This document shows, piece by piece, positions 34,246-44,100 of a DNA stretch of 64,000 bases (position 1 is the first letter of the stretch; each line of letters starts with the position of its first letter). Position numbers and translations under genes: made by a program. The stretch lies in NCBI RefSeq assembly GCF_003953935.1, contig NZ_RXLQ01000002.1:310001-374000 (forward strand). The letters are read 5' to 3'. The notes under the pieces are model-generated. The model ran no database searches and was not told the origin of the DNA. It worked only from the letters and a program-made list of their open reading frames with translations. The stretch comes from Massilia atriviolacea (GTDB lineage Bacteria > Pseudomonadota > Gammaproteobacteria > Burkholderiales > Burkholderiaceae_D).

Positions 34246-35068
34246 TGCCCGCCTGCGCGTCGTCAAGGTCGAACACGATCTCGGCGATATCGAGCAGGGC
34301 GTATTCGCCCTGCTCGCTCACCAGCATGCGTTGGCCGATGCCCAGGTACTGCTCAGGCCCCGCCAGCGGCAGCCATTCGGTATACGCGGCGCTCAGGATC
34401 TGTTGCCCGCTCGCCGCGGCGGGCAAGGGGTAACGCACCGGCACGGCGCCGTCGATCGGTTCGCCGCCGACCAGATCGATGGCGCAGTGGGACCAGACCA
34501 GCGCACAGCGGCTGGCCGGCGGCACGAGGCGGATGCGCCGCACCTGGGAGAGCGGCAGCCAGAGATAGCGCTCGCCCGCGAACAGTTCGAGCACCGGGCC
34601 GAGGCGGCTGTCGCCGTCGGCCAGCCAGGCGAACGGGACAGTTGTGTCGCTGCCGTGCAGGCGCAGGTGACCGCTGCGCGCCGGCAGGTCGGCCAGGGCG
34701 GCGGCGCGCAGGGCGCCGGCGGTCGCATCGCTGCCGGCGGCGTCGAGCTGCAGGGCGTCGAGCAGGCGTTCCACTGCCTCGTCGGCGCCCGGGACCTCGG
34801 GCCGCCGGGCGCCGGCGAACACGTCCGCGCGCAGCAGTTCGCAGGCCAGCGGCCGCAGGTAGGTCCCGGCGAGCGAGTGGGCCTTGGGATTGAGTTCGAG
34901 CGTCATGCTCAGCGCCGCCCGCGCCCGCAGCCAGTCGCCGCGCAGGGCCAGCACCTGGAACAGGTGCGCGCGCAGGTCGGCGTCGTCCGGCTTGCGCCGG
35001 ATGCGTTCCTTGAGCTGGGCATGTTCTTCATCCAGGCCGGCGACTTCGGCGATCGCGTGTTGTGTCAT
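34238..35068 (-). CDS. tagJ: TagJ/ImpE family T6SS accessory protein
   Basis: The 276-residue protein has an N-terminal helical TPR-like half (EEHAQLKERIRRKPDDADLRAHLFQVLALRGDWLRARAAL in short motifs) and a C-terminal beta domain with EPIDGAVPVRYP and TEWLPLAGPEQYLGIGQRM. This is the ImpE/SciE pattern. TagJ binds the sheath and ClpV in some systems and is dispensable in others. It lies 53 bp after hcp and overlaps tssE by 8 bp. Confidence 0.92.
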   Translation of the reverse strand: MTQHAIAEVAGLDEEHAQLKERIRRKPDDADLRAHLFQVLALRGDWLRARAALSMTLELNPKAHSLAGTYLRPLACELLRADVFAGARRPEVPGADEAVERLLDALQLDAAGSDATAGALRAAALADLPARSGHLRLHGSDTTVPFAWLADGDSRLGPVLELFAGERYLWLPLSQVRRIRLVPPASRCALVWSHCAIDLVGGEPIDGAVPVRYPLPAAASGQQILSAAYTEWLPLAGPEQYLGIGQRMLVSEQGEYALLDIAEIVFDLDDAQAGNV

Positions 35069-35121
35069 TTTCCACCTTCGAGAAGGGGTTCATCGCGCCT
35101 CGGCCCGATGAACCCCGGCCA

Positions 35122-35598
35122 TTACATTTCGACGTTGTCGGTGATGTTCCAGCCCATTGGGCTGCTTGCGCCATTGCCTTGCTTGTCGGTGTAAGCCTGG
35201 CGCACCTTGGCGGCCTGGAAGCCGTAGTTCATGACCAGGCGCTCCAGCGTGTCTTGCGGATCGACGCCGATGATCTGCGCCGACGTGACCAGCACGTCTT
35301 CCAGGGTGACGACGCAAAACTCTTTTTTCGTGCCGGTCGACTTGCACACATGGACCACCACGCTGCCCAGACGCAGACCGCTGGCGCAGTGCTTGATCAG
35401 GGCCGGGGTGGCCTTGTCCATGTAGGCGACCACTTGCAGGTCGTTGAAGCTGGCGCGGCCCGCGCCGCCACCGACGACCATGCCGCCCGGCTGGCTGGCG
35501 CCCCACGAGAACGATTTGATGTCGCTCCAATCCTTGTGCTTGTCATCGGTTGCTTCGCCGGTGACGCCAGTTACTTTCATAAACATCATTGCTGCCAT
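35122..35598 (-). CDS. hcp: Hcp, T6SS inner-tube protein
   Basis: The protein has 158 residues, starts MAAMMFMKVTGVTGEATD and shows the Hcp pattern KDWSDIKSFSWGASQPGG, FNDLQVVAYMDKATPALIKH, and a closing MGWNITDN. It forms hexameric rings stacked inside the TssBC sheath and is also exported. AGGAG lies seven bases before the ATG, one of the best ribosome sites in the locus, as expected for an abundant product. It sits between tssC and tagJ. Confidence 0.97.
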   Translation of the reverse strand: MAAMMFMKVTGVTGEATDDKHKDWSDIKSFSWGASQPGGMVVGGGAGRASFNDLQVVAYMDKATPALIKHCASGLRLGSVVVHVCKSTGTKKEFCVVTLEDVLVTSAQIIGVDPQDTLERLVMNYGFQAAKVRQAYTDKQGNGASSPMGWNITDNVEM

Positions 35599-35643
35599 GT
35601 AAAACTCCTAAATTAAGAAAAGACTTGCGGGGTTGTTGCTGGC

Positions 35644-37152
35644 TTAGCCGTCCACTTTCTTCAGTGAGGGCAATTTCGATACCAGGCGCAGGGAGACGGT
35701 CAGGCCTTCCAGCTGGTAATGGGGACGCAGGAAGAACTTGGCGGCGTAGTAGCCCGGGTTGTCGGCCAGCTCTTCCACCTGCACTTCGGCGGCGGCCAGC
35801 GGCTTGCGCGCCTTGGTTTCCTGCGAGGAGTTGGCCGGATCGCCGTCGACGTAGTGCATGATCCAGCTGTTGAGCCAACTGGTCATTTCGTCGCGGTCCT
35901 TGAACGAGCCGATCTTGTCGCGCACGATGCACTTCAGGTAGTGCGCGAAACGGCAGCAGGCGAACAGGTACGGCAGGCGGGCCGACAGGCGCGCGTTGGC
36001 CGAGGCGTCGGCGTCGAAATACTCGGCCGGCTGCTGCAGCGACTGGGCGCCGATGAAGGCGGCAAAGTCCGAGTTCTTTCGGTGCACCAGCGGCATGAAG
36101 CCGTTCTTGGCCAGTTCCGCTTCGCGCCGGTCGCTGATGGCGATCTCGGTCGGGCACTTCATGTCCACGCCGCCGTCGTCGGTCGGGAAGGTGTGGCACG
36201 GCAGGTTGTCGACCGCGCCGCCCGATTCCACGCCGCGAATCGAGGTGCACCAGCCGAACTGCTTGAACGAGCGGTTGATGTTCACGCCCATGGCATAGGC
36301 CGAATTGGCCCAGGTGTAGCGCTCGTGCGATGCGCTGTCGGTGTCTTCTTCGAAGCTGAATTCGTCGACCGGATTGCTGCGGGCGCCGTAGGGCAGGCGG
36401 CCGAGGAAGCGCGGCATGGTCAGGCCGATGTAGCGCGCGTCTTCCGATTCGCGCAGGCTGCGCCAGGCGGCGTATTCGGTGTTCTGGAAGATCTTGGTCA
36501 GGTCGCGCGGGTTGGCCAGTTCCTGCCAGGATTCCATCTGCAGCACGGTGGGGGCGGCGGCGGAAATGAACGGGCAGTGCGCTGCCGCCGAGATGCGCGC
36601 CAGTTCGGCCAGCGTTTCGACGTCCTGCGGGCTGTGGTCGAAGTGGAAGTCGCCGATCATGCTGCCGAAAGGCTCGCCGCCGAACTGGCCGTATTCTTCT
36701 TCGTAGACCTTCTTGAAGAGCGGGCTCTGGTCCCAGGCCACGCCCTTGTAGCGTTTCAGGTTGCGCGCCAGTTCTTTTTTCGAGATCGGCAACACGCGGA
36801 TCTTCAGCAATTCGTCGGTTTCGGTGTTGCTGACCAGGTGATGCAGGCCGAGCCAGGCGCCTTCCAGCTGCTGGAAGTCGGGGTGGTGCAGGATCGCATT
36901 GATCTGCTCCGACAGTTTCAGGTCGATCTCGGCGATGATGGCCTGGATCGCGCTGTAGGCGTCCGACGAGATCGTCACCGTGTGCGCCAGTGCCTGCTGG
37001 GCCAGCGTGCGCACCGCGTTCTGCACCGCGCTCTTCGCCTGCTCGCTCTTGGGCTTGAATTCCTTTTGCAGCAGCAGCGCAAAGTCGCTCTCGGCGCTGC
37101 TGCCGTGGGCGGGCAGGGCGCCCGGTTCCAGCAGGGCGGAAAAATCATTCAT
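35644..37152 (-). CDS. tssC: T6SS sheath large subunit TssC
   Basis: The 502-residue sheath protein shows the family landmarks FQQLEGAWLGLHHLV, EYGQFGGEPFGSMIGDFHF, WRSLRESEDARYIGLTMPRFL, GRLPYG and WANSAYAMG. The C-terminus contains ARKPLAAAEVQVEELADNPG and YAAKFFLRPHYQLEGL, typical of TssC. With TssB it builds the contractile sheath. Its start overlaps the tssB end by 8 bp. Hcp follows after 45 bp. Confidence 0.98.
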   Translation of the reverse strand: MNDFSALLEPGALPAHGSSAESDFALLLQKEFKPKSEQAKSAVQNAVRTLAQQALAHTVTISSDAYSAIQAIIAEIDLKLSEQINAILHHPDFQQLEGAWLGLHHLVSNTETDELLKIRVLPISKKELARNLKRYKGVAWDQSPLFKKVYEEEYGQFGGEPFGSMIGDFHFDHSPQDVETLAELARISAAAHCPFISAAAPTVLQMESWQELANPRDLTKIFQNTEYAAWRSLRESEDARYIGLTMPRFLGRLPYGARSNPVDEFSFEEDTDSASHERYTWANSAYAMGVNINRSFKQFGWCTSIRGVESGGAVDNLPCHTFPTDDGGVDMKCPTEIAISDRREAELAKNGFMPLVHRKNSDFAAFIGAQSLQQPAEYFDADASANARLSARLPYLFACCRFAHYLKCIVRDKIGSFKDRDEMTSWLNSWIMHYVDGDPANSSQETKARKPLAAAEVQVEELADNPGYYAAKFFLRPHYQLEGLTVSLRLVSKLPSLKKVDG

Positions 37153-37696
37153 GGGCGTCTCCCTGCACGGCCGCGGGGCCAGTCGGGGTGTCGCTGGCCG
37201 GACGGGCGGCCAGGGTGCCCAGCAGTGCCGGGTTCTGCAGCACCTTGTTGATCAATTCCTCGGCGCCGCTCTTGCCGTCCATGTAGGAGAGCAGGTTGGA
37301 CAGCTGGGTGCGGGCGTCGAGCAGCTGCGCCAGGGAGTCCACATTGCGCGCCACGCTGGCCGGCGAAAAGGCGTCCATGCTGTTGAAGGTCAGGTCGACT
37401 TGCAGCATGCCTTCGCCGGTCAGGGTGTTGGGCACCTGGAAAGCGGTGCGCGGTTGCAGCGACTTCATGCGTTCATCGAAATTGTCGATGTCGATTTCCA
37501 TGAATTTGCGGTCGGCCAGGTCTGGAAGCGGGTTGAGCTGCTTGCCGGCGAGGTCGGCCATGACGCCCATGACGAACGGCAGTTGCACCTTGCGTTCGGC
37601 GCCGTACACTTCGACGTCGTACTCGATTTGCACGCGCGGCGCACGGTTGCGTGCGATGAATTTCTGGCCGCTGCTCGCGGGCCGTAGGTTAGCCAT
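37145..37696 (-). CDS. tssB: T6SS sheath small subunit TssB
   Basis: The 183-residue protein has the TssB signature RVQIEYDVE, KVQLPFVMGVMADLAG and RKFMEIDIDNFDERMKSLQPR. AAGGAG stands about nine bases before the ATG. It pairs with TssC in the sheath, and its C-terminal helix region is what ClpV acts on in studied systems. It overlaps tssC by 8 bp and is 53 bp downstream of tssA. Confidence 0.97.
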   Translation of the reverse strand: MANLRPASSGQKFIARNRAPRVQIEYDVEVYGAERKVQLPFVMGVMADLAGKQLNPLPDLADRKFMEIDIDNFDERMKSLQPRTAFQVPNTLTGEGMLQVDLTFNSMDAFSPASVARNVDSLAQLLDARTQLSNLLSYMDGKSGAEELINKVLQNPALLGTLAARPASDTPTGPAAVQGDAHE

Positions 37697-37749
37697 GGAA
37701 ATAACTCCTTGTGAAAGCTGTCAAGTGGTCTGGAAGGGAGGGGGCGGTC

Positions 37750-38799
37750 TCAGGTTTGCGGGCCCATCAGCAGGTCGATCTGGCTGACGCTGTCCGGCGC
37801 GAGGTCGCGCATGATGTCGTAGAAATTCATCTGCATCAGCCGTTGCGCGCGCCGCAGCAACAGCGGCGCCGGGTGGCTCGGTTCGTGTTTTTCAAGGTAA
37901 AAGCAGATTTTTTCGAGCATCAGGCGCACGTCGTCGCGGCTGCCCGGTTCCTGGGTGCGCCAGTCGGTCGCAGGCGTGCCGGACGCCGGCGGGGCCTCGT
38001 CCTGGCCAGATTCGTGCTCAGGTGCCATGTCGACAGCAGCCTTGCCGCCACCGCTGGTCTCGGCAAGGCGTTGCAGCAGTTTGCCGACGGGCTGGTGTTC
38101 CGGCAGCCATTGCGCGCCCAGGTGCTCCTGCAGCAGCGCGACAATCGTGTCGAGCGCCCACTGCGCCTCGCCCACGGCCAGCAGGGCGGGATGATTGTCG
38201 TGGCGGGCGCGCGTCAGTTCCATGCGCAGGCGGTCCGGTCCGCCCGCGTAGTTCACGTGCTCCGACGCGCTGTTGCTCAATACCGATTCGATCTCGCGCA
38301 AGGCCAGGCTGCCGGTTCCGAGCAGCGGCACCGCGCGCAAGTCGCGCAGCACGCTTTGCGGCTCGAACAGCGGCGCCAGCGCGTTGGTGCGCGGGAACGG
38401 GTCGCTGTCCTCGTCGTCCTCGCCGTCTTCCTTCAGGCGCGGGTAAAGATCGGTCCAGTAGCGGCTCAGCAGCCCAGCGACCAGGCGCAGGCCCCGGGCG
38501 TAGCCCTGCATGCCTTGCAGGTTGGTCCAGGCCTGCGCCAGCAGGCAGGCGATGCGCAGGTCCTTGCATTGCAGGATCAGCTGTTCACCCTGGCGCGCGA
38601 CCTCACGCCAGTCGGGCGGTTCGGCCGCGATGATGGTGTCGCCGTACTGCTGCTCGGCGCGCGGCTGGGCGGCCTGCATCAGCGCCAGGAAGGGGGCGGC
38701 ATATTCCAGGTTGGGGCCGCACGGCTGGGCGTCGCCGGCTGGCGCGAGCAGGGCGCCGAGCAGGTCCGACTCGGGGCAGGGTGCGTCAGGCAGGTTCAT
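37750..38799 (-). CDS. tssA: T6SS baseplate/tail-tip protein TssA
   Basis: ATG 38799 overlaps the stop of the kinase gene (ATGA) and gives 349 residues. The N-terminal ImpA domain is clear (CGPNLEYAAPFLALMQAAQ, DWREVARQGEQLI, KDLRIACLLAQAW, RYWTDLYPRLKEDGE-like segment). The C-terminal part has SRDDVRLMLEKICFYLEKHEPS and HPAPLLLRRAQRLMQMNFYDIM, matching the shorter TssA class. It contacts the baseplate and the growing sheath. A longer in-frame extension upstream lies within the kinase gene and is not used. Confidence 0.94.
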   Translation of the reverse strand: MNLPDAPCPESDLLGALLAPAGDAQPCGPNLEYAAPFLALMQAAQPRAEQQYGDTIIAAEPPDWREVARQGEQLILQCKDLRIACLLAQAWTNLQGMQGYARGLRLVAGLLSRYWTDLYPRLKEDGEDDEDSDPFPRTNALAPLFEPQSVLRDLRAVPLLGTGSLALREIESVLSNSASEHVNYAGGPDRLRMELTRARHDNHPALLAVGEAQWALDTIVALLQEHLGAQWLPEHQPVGKLLQRLAETSGGGKAAVDMAPEHESGQDEAPPASGTPATDWRTQEPGSRDDVRLMLEKICFYLEKHEPSHPAPLLLRRAQRLMQMNFYDIMRDLAPDSVSQIDLLMGPQT

Positions 38800-40469
38800 G
38801 GCTGTCCCGACGTAAAAGCGTGGACGACATCGGGGACGGCGGCGTCGGCCGTCACCCGCAGCTGTACGCGGTGCGCGGTCAGCGATCCGTTGCGCACCTC
38901 GATCCTGTAGTCGCCGGGGATCAGCTGGAGCGACTTCATGGGCGGGCTGACGCCGCGTTTTTTGCCGTTCACATACACTTCGCCCCATGGGCTGATGCGC
39001 AGCGCGACCTGTACCGGCTTGAGCACCGGCTTGGGCGTGGGCGCCGGTTCGGCATCGACGGGCGCCGGCGCAGGGGCTTCGGCTTCGGCGTCGGCTGCGC
39101 TTTGCTGCGCTGGCGGCTGCGCTGGCGGCTGCGCGGGCGCCGGCAGCGCGCCGCTGTTTTCCACCGGGACGGGCGCTACCGGCGCTGGCCCGGTAGCGGC
39201 GAGCGGCGCGGCGAGCGGCGCCGCGGGCATTGCCGGCGGCTCCTCCGGCGGCGCCGCTGCGATCGATGGCGGCGGTGGCGCGCCGACCGGGGCAGGGGCC
39301 GGCCCGCCGTTCACCAGCCACAAGCTTGCCACGGCAGCCGCCGCCAGTGCGCTGCCGCCGAGCAGCCACCAGCGTGCCTTGCTTGCGGGCGCGACGCGCT
39401 CGCCGGAGGGCGCTTGCGGCGCCGGCGTCGGCGACGCCGACCTGACCAGTGCGTCGCGCGGCCAGCCTTGCGCGGGCACCGGGCTGGCGGGCAGCGCCGC
39501 TTCGTTTGCCGCTGGGGCCGAGTGATCTGCCGCGCTGTAGTGTCCGGGCGTTGCCGACGTCAGGCCCAGCAGGGCCGCGAACGCGCCGACCGATTGCGGC
39601 CGGTCCTCAATGCGCTGGCGCAGCGCCGCATCGGCGGCGCGCAGCAGGGTCGCGCTGTAGCGCTGGGTGCTGCCTTCGAGCGGCTGGTAGTTGTCTGAAA
39701 TGCTGCGCACGACCGCCGCCGGCGGCAACTGGCCCGACACCAGGATGTGAATGACCGCGCCGAGCGCATAGATGTCGGTCCACGGTCCCTGGGGAAAGGC
39801 CGGGTCGTCGGTGTATTGCTCGATCGGCGAATAGCCGGGTTTGAGCATGATGCTGGAATCGTCGACCAGGTCGCCGATGAGCTTGCGGGCCGAGCCGAAA
39901 TCGAGCAGGACCGGCGAGCCGTCCGGCTGTATCAGTATATTGTCGAGCGCGATGTCGCGGTGGAAGCACTGGGTGCGGTGCAGGGTTTCGAGCGCGCCCA
40001 GCAGGGCTGCCAGCATGCGCATGATGTCCGCTTCGCTCAGGGCGCGCCCGCCCGCCAGGCGCTGCTTGAGCGTCAGGCCTTCGTAATAGGGCGTGGCCAT
40101 GTAGGCCGTGCCATGGGCTTCCCAGAACCGCAGCACCTTGATCAGGCCCGGATGGTCGAACTTGGCAAGCAGGCGCGCTTCATTGATAAAGCCCGCCTGG
40201 CCGCTCCTGAAGGTGGCGGCGAAGCGCTCGCCGCGCAGGGCGATACTCAGGTCGCCCCGGCGCATCGCCAGCATGGCCGGCATGTATTCCTTGATCGCCA
40301 CCACGCGCGCCAGCGTATGGTCGAGCGCACGGTACACGATGCCGAAGCCGCCGACACCGAGCACGCCGGTAATTTCGAATTCTTCCATGCGGTGGCCGTT
40401 GGGCAGCGGGCGCGTGGAGGCGTCCGCCGCCGGTTCGATCAAGACGCTGTCGTTGGAAACATCGGTCAT
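38796..40469 (-). CDS. ppkA: Membrane-bound Ser/Thr protein kinase with PEGA domain (PpkA role)
   Basis: The 557-residue protein carries a full eukaryotic-type kinase domain: Gly-rich loop LGVGGFG at 37-43, Lys60 in VAIKEYMP, HRD at 170-172 in FHRDIALDNIL, DFG at 190-192 and the SPIEQY segment. All catalytic residues are present. One transmembrane helix follows (WLLGGSALAAAAVASLWLV), then a Pro/Ala-rich linker and a C-terminal PEGA-like beta domain (LRISPWGEVYVNGKKRG, IPGDYRIEVRNG). The kinase is inside and the PEGA part likely periplasmic, suited to sensing the envelope. It starts in the tagF stop and ends in the tssA start. Together with PppA, Fha and TagF it should gate secretion. Confidence 0.9.
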   Translation of the reverse strand: MTDVSNDSVLIEPAADASTRPLPNGHRMEEFEITGVLGVGGFGIVYRALDHTLARVVAIKEYMPAMLAMRRGDLSIALRGERFAATFRSGQAGFINEARLLAKFDHPGLIKVLRFWEAHGTAYMATPYYEGLTLKQRLAGGRALSEADIMRMLAALLGALETLHRTQCFHRDIALDNILIQPDGSPVLLDFGSARKLIGDLVDDSSIMLKPGYSPIEQYTDDPAFPQGPWTDIYALGAVIHILVSGQLPPAAVVRSISDNYQPLEGSTQRYSATLLRAADAALRQRIEDRPQSVGAFAALLGLTSATPGHYSAADHSAPAANEAALPASPVPAQGWPRDALVRSASPTPAPQAPSGERVAPASKARWWLLGGSALAAAAVASLWLVNGGPAPAPVGAPPPPSIAAAPPEEPPAMPAAPLAAPLAATGPAPVAPVPVENSGALPAPAQPPAQPPAQQSAADAEAEAPAPAPVDAEPAPTPKPVLKPVQVALRISPWGEVYVNGKKRGVSPPMKSLQLIPGDYRIEVRNGSLTAHRVQLRVTADAAVPDVVHAFTSGQP

Positions 40470-41170
40470 ACGGATCCTTGTTGGGGACCGAACAGGCGTG
40501 CGAACAGGGCATTGTTCAGCTGTCCGGTGTGGGTGCAGGTCTTCAGGGGCGAGCCGTCGCCCTGGTTGGTCCACCAGAAACTGGTGGCGCTGGCAGGGTC
40601 GAAATACAGCGCCAGGTCGGGACTGGACTTGCTGTGCCGGCGGGTGCCGGCCTGCGCCTGGCGCCAGAACGCGTCCTGGTCCACGGCGGCGCGCGTGCTC
40701 ATCGGCGCGGTGTCCACGCGCGCCAGCGCTGCGCCCAGGTGGTCGATGGCGTGGCCGTGGCGGATCGCCTCCAGCAGCGCCTGGCCGAGCGCGCCGTAGA
40801 AGGCGTCGCAGTCTTCCAGCATGCCGTTATGGAAGGCGCCGAGCGGCACCGGCCACAGCGCCGCGACCGGGTAATAGCGGCCGACCCGGTCGCAACTGGG
40901 CGCCAGGACGCCGAGCTGGACCGAGTCGTGGCCGAGTCCCGCCGGCAGCAGGAAATTCCACAGCGGCGCCACCGCATAGTGCGTGGCCAGCATGGCCGGG
41001 CCGGCTTGCTGCAAGGCCGCCAGGCCGTTGTGCAGCCAGTGTTCCCAGCCGCCCAGCAGGGCGTACGGCAGTTGTTGCCGGACAAAGTCGCCGGCCGACG
41101 GGATCTTGCCGAACCAGCCGACCGGTGCGCTGGCGCCGCCCTGGACCTGGGTAGCGAACGGGCCGTTCAT
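40466..41170 (-). CDS. tagF: TagF, T6SS repressor
   Basis: The protein has 234 residues. It begins with a short variable part and then GWFGKIPSAGDFVRQQLP, the family hallmark, followed by WNFLLPAGL, SCDRVGRYYPVAAL and a C-terminal SFWWTNQGDG. TagF holds the system off by sequestering Fha in Pseudomonas aeruginosa. Here it overlaps tssM by one base (TGATG) and the kinase by four, so its synthesis is tied to both. It is an unfused TagF, separate from PppA. Confidence 0.94.
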   Translation of the reverse strand: MNGPFATQVQGGASAPVGWFGKIPSAGDFVRQQLPYALLGGWEHWLHNGLAALQQAGPAMLATHYAVAPLWNFLLPAGLGHDSVQLGVLAPSCDRVGRYYPVAALWPVPLGAFHNGMLEDCDAFYGALGQALLEAIRHGHAIDHLGAALARVDTAPMSTRAAVDQDAFWRQAQAGTRRHSKSSPDLALYFDPASATSFWWTNQGDGSPLKTCTHTGQLNNALFARLFGPQQGSV

Positions 41171-44100
41171 CACACCCCTCCCGGGCAGGAAAAGCTGGCC
41201 AGCTGGGCCAGGCGGAACGGGTTGTGCGCACTGCTGGCGGTCACCTCGAACACGGCTTTGGCGCCGTTGACGTCGAAGGTCGCCAGCATTTTTTCGGCGT
41301 CGCGCTGCGGCGCCAGGCTGGCGCGGTCGAACATGCGGTGCAGCGCCCAGGCGCCTTCGGTCATCAGCGAAGCGCCGCTGCCGTTGCTGCCGGTAACCTG
41401 CACGCGCACCTGGTTGCGCCCTGCGGGGCCGGGCCATTGAACCGGCGTCGACACTTGCGGGCCGTGGGCATAGCGCACCGCCTGGCCGTCGATATCGATC
41501 ACGAACTGGGCGATGGAAGCGTCCATCTGCACCGGCTTGATATCGAGCCGGATGGTGGCGCTACGGGCGCCGCCGGCGAAATACACATCGCGGATGACCA
41601 CGGCCTGCTCGAAGGAATTGAGGTAGCCGGCGCGGGCCTTCTGCTCGCCCTTGAAGCGCCATGGCCGCGCCGCCGTGTCGACCTGGCTTGCCAGGTTCTT
41701 CTGGAAAAACTCGTCCATCAGGCCGCCGGGCGCAAAGATCTGGGCAAAGTCGCCCAGCGCCATGTCGCGCGAGGAGGTGCGCACGAAGGGGTAGCGCCCG
41801 CTCACGCTTTGCTGGCAGTAGTGGCCCACGTTGGCGGCAACATTCTTGCCAAGCTGCTGTTGCAGCACTTCGCTCACGTTGTTGCCGGACGCATTGGCCA
41901 GTTCGCCCAGCATGCCGCGAAACGGCGTCGGCAGGCGGCCCGCTTCGGCCAGGATCTTGCTGAGCACCTGGTTCGGCGGCGGCGCGACGCCGTCGCGCAG
42001 GGCGGTGTCGGTCGCGCTCAACTGGGCGTACAGCTCGCCGAGGGTCTCGACGATGCCGTCGATCGGCGCCTTGCCGCCTTTTTCGCGCGCCGTGGTAAAG
42101 TCGCGCAGCGCGGCGAAACGCGTATCGACCAGCATTTCCACGCGCTCCGCAGGGGCAGTCTCCGGCTTTCCGCTGGACAGGTCGCTGTGGCCGAAGATCT
42201 GGCTCAGGGACGAGCGCGTGCTGTCGAGCTTGTCGCGGGCCTTGTCGACGATGGTGTTGCCGTTGATCTCATCGAGGCGCACCAGCGTCGTCTCCCTGGC
42301 TGCGGCGTTCATGACGCGCACCAGCGGCGAGTCGCTGGACGACAGGATGCGGGCGACCTGGATATTCTGGGCCAGCGTGCCGCCGGTCTTCAGGCGCAGG
42401 TCGCCCAGGTAGTCTTCCCACACGCGAATGTAGTCGTTCAGGTACAGGCGCCGCACCTCGGCGCTCCAGGCGGCCAGGTTATCGGTACCCGCCGGCGCGT
42501 TTTTCGGCTGGGCCAGCACCCATTTTTCTTCGTCCGCCAGCTTGGCGATGCGCGCGTCCAGGCCGGGGGCGAACAGTTCCCAGTAACCGCGATAGCTGTA
42601 CAGGCCGGGCACGCCCTGGTTCAGGCTGGCGCCGCTGGCGCGGCGAAACACCAGCGGTGCCTGGGGACCGACCACAGCGCCGACGTTGAACGATGGCAGT
42701 TGCTTGTTACCTTGCAGCATGCGCTTCATGCTGCCGTAGGCGCGCTGGGCCAGGGTATGCGTCAGCAGCCGTTCGCGCGTTTGCGCCACCAGCGGTTCGT
42801 CGACGGCGAACGGCGATGCGACGGTGCGTTGCGCCAACAAGCGCTTCAGATGGGCGCGCAGTTCCTCGCGCTCGATGTTCGAGAGGGCGTTGCCCATCTG
42901 GCGTTCCAGGTCCAGCGACAACCAGGCTTGCAGGAAATCGGCGTCGTAATGGGCCGGGTCGAACAGCATCAGATAGGCCTTGAGCGCGTTGTAGCTCAGT
43001 TCGACGTCGCCGCTCGGGGCCTGGCGCAGGCTGTCTTCCAGGCGGCGCGCCAGTTGCGGCAGAAACATGTCGTCCAGCGCCCGCTCGTAGGCGCGGGTGG
43101 ACGCCGCTTGCAGCTTGCCGCCCTGATACAGGCCCAGCTGGTGAGCCAGCGCCGGATTGTCCACGTCGAGCACCGTGCTGACAGGCACGGCGTGCAGGGC
43201 GTCGAGCATCGGCATGACGGTGCCGATCCGTTCGCGGTCGCTCAGCCTTACTTCGGCGAGGCGTTTTTCCAGCGCAGGCAGGCGCGCCGCGACATCGTCG
43301 ACGTAGGCGTGGTTGGCGCGGTAGCTGTTGATCCAGGCGAGCGAGATCGCGACCGCCAGCACGGCGGTGGCGGCATACGCGGCGCTGCGCAGCCAGGTTT
43401 GCTTCCTCTGCCAGCGTTCGTTGATGCCCGCCAGGCCCGCTTCCTTGAAAATGATGTCTTGCAATAAGCTGCGCAGGAAGAAGCTGCGGCCCGGTTCGCC
43501 GACCTGGGGCGAACGCTGGCCGGTATTGATCTGCAAGAAGTTCTTGATGCCGCCGAGGACGCGGTCGAACACGGTGCCTTCCTGGGTGCCGCTGGTAAAG
43601 TACACGCCGCGCAGCAAGGCGTTCGACTCGAATTTGGACGAGACGAAGACGTGCGCCAGGAACTGGCTCAGGATGCTTTCCAGGCCGGCGAATTCCTGCG
43701 GCAGCAGGTAGGCCAGTTCGCGCTGGCGCGGGTCGTGCTCGGCCAGCAACTGCTCGGGCAGGCTGGCGTACAGGCGCTCCAGCAACTGCTTGTACTGGGC
43801 CGCAAACGCGCCGGGCAGATCGAAGCTGCTGTCGCGCACGGCGTCCAGCCTGAAGGTCAGGCCCCAGACCTGGCTGCGCTGCTCCTTGTTCAGTTGGGCA
43901 AAATACTCGGTAAAACCGGCCAGCAGGTCGACCTTGGTGATCAGCACGTAGACCGGGAACTGGATGCCGAGCTGATCGCGCAGTTCGTGCAGGCGCTTGC
44001 GCAGGGTGAGCGCATGCAGCGCGCGTTCCTGCTCGCCGCTGCCGAGCAGGTCGGCGATGCTGACGGTGAGGATGGCGCCGTTGAGCGGCTGGCGCGGGCG

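Noticed and set aside
37750-39369. Longer TssA reading into the kinase gene
   Set aside because: ATG 38799 overlaps the kinase stop and begins directly before the conserved ImpA domain. The upstream part overlaps the kinase linker and is low-complexity.
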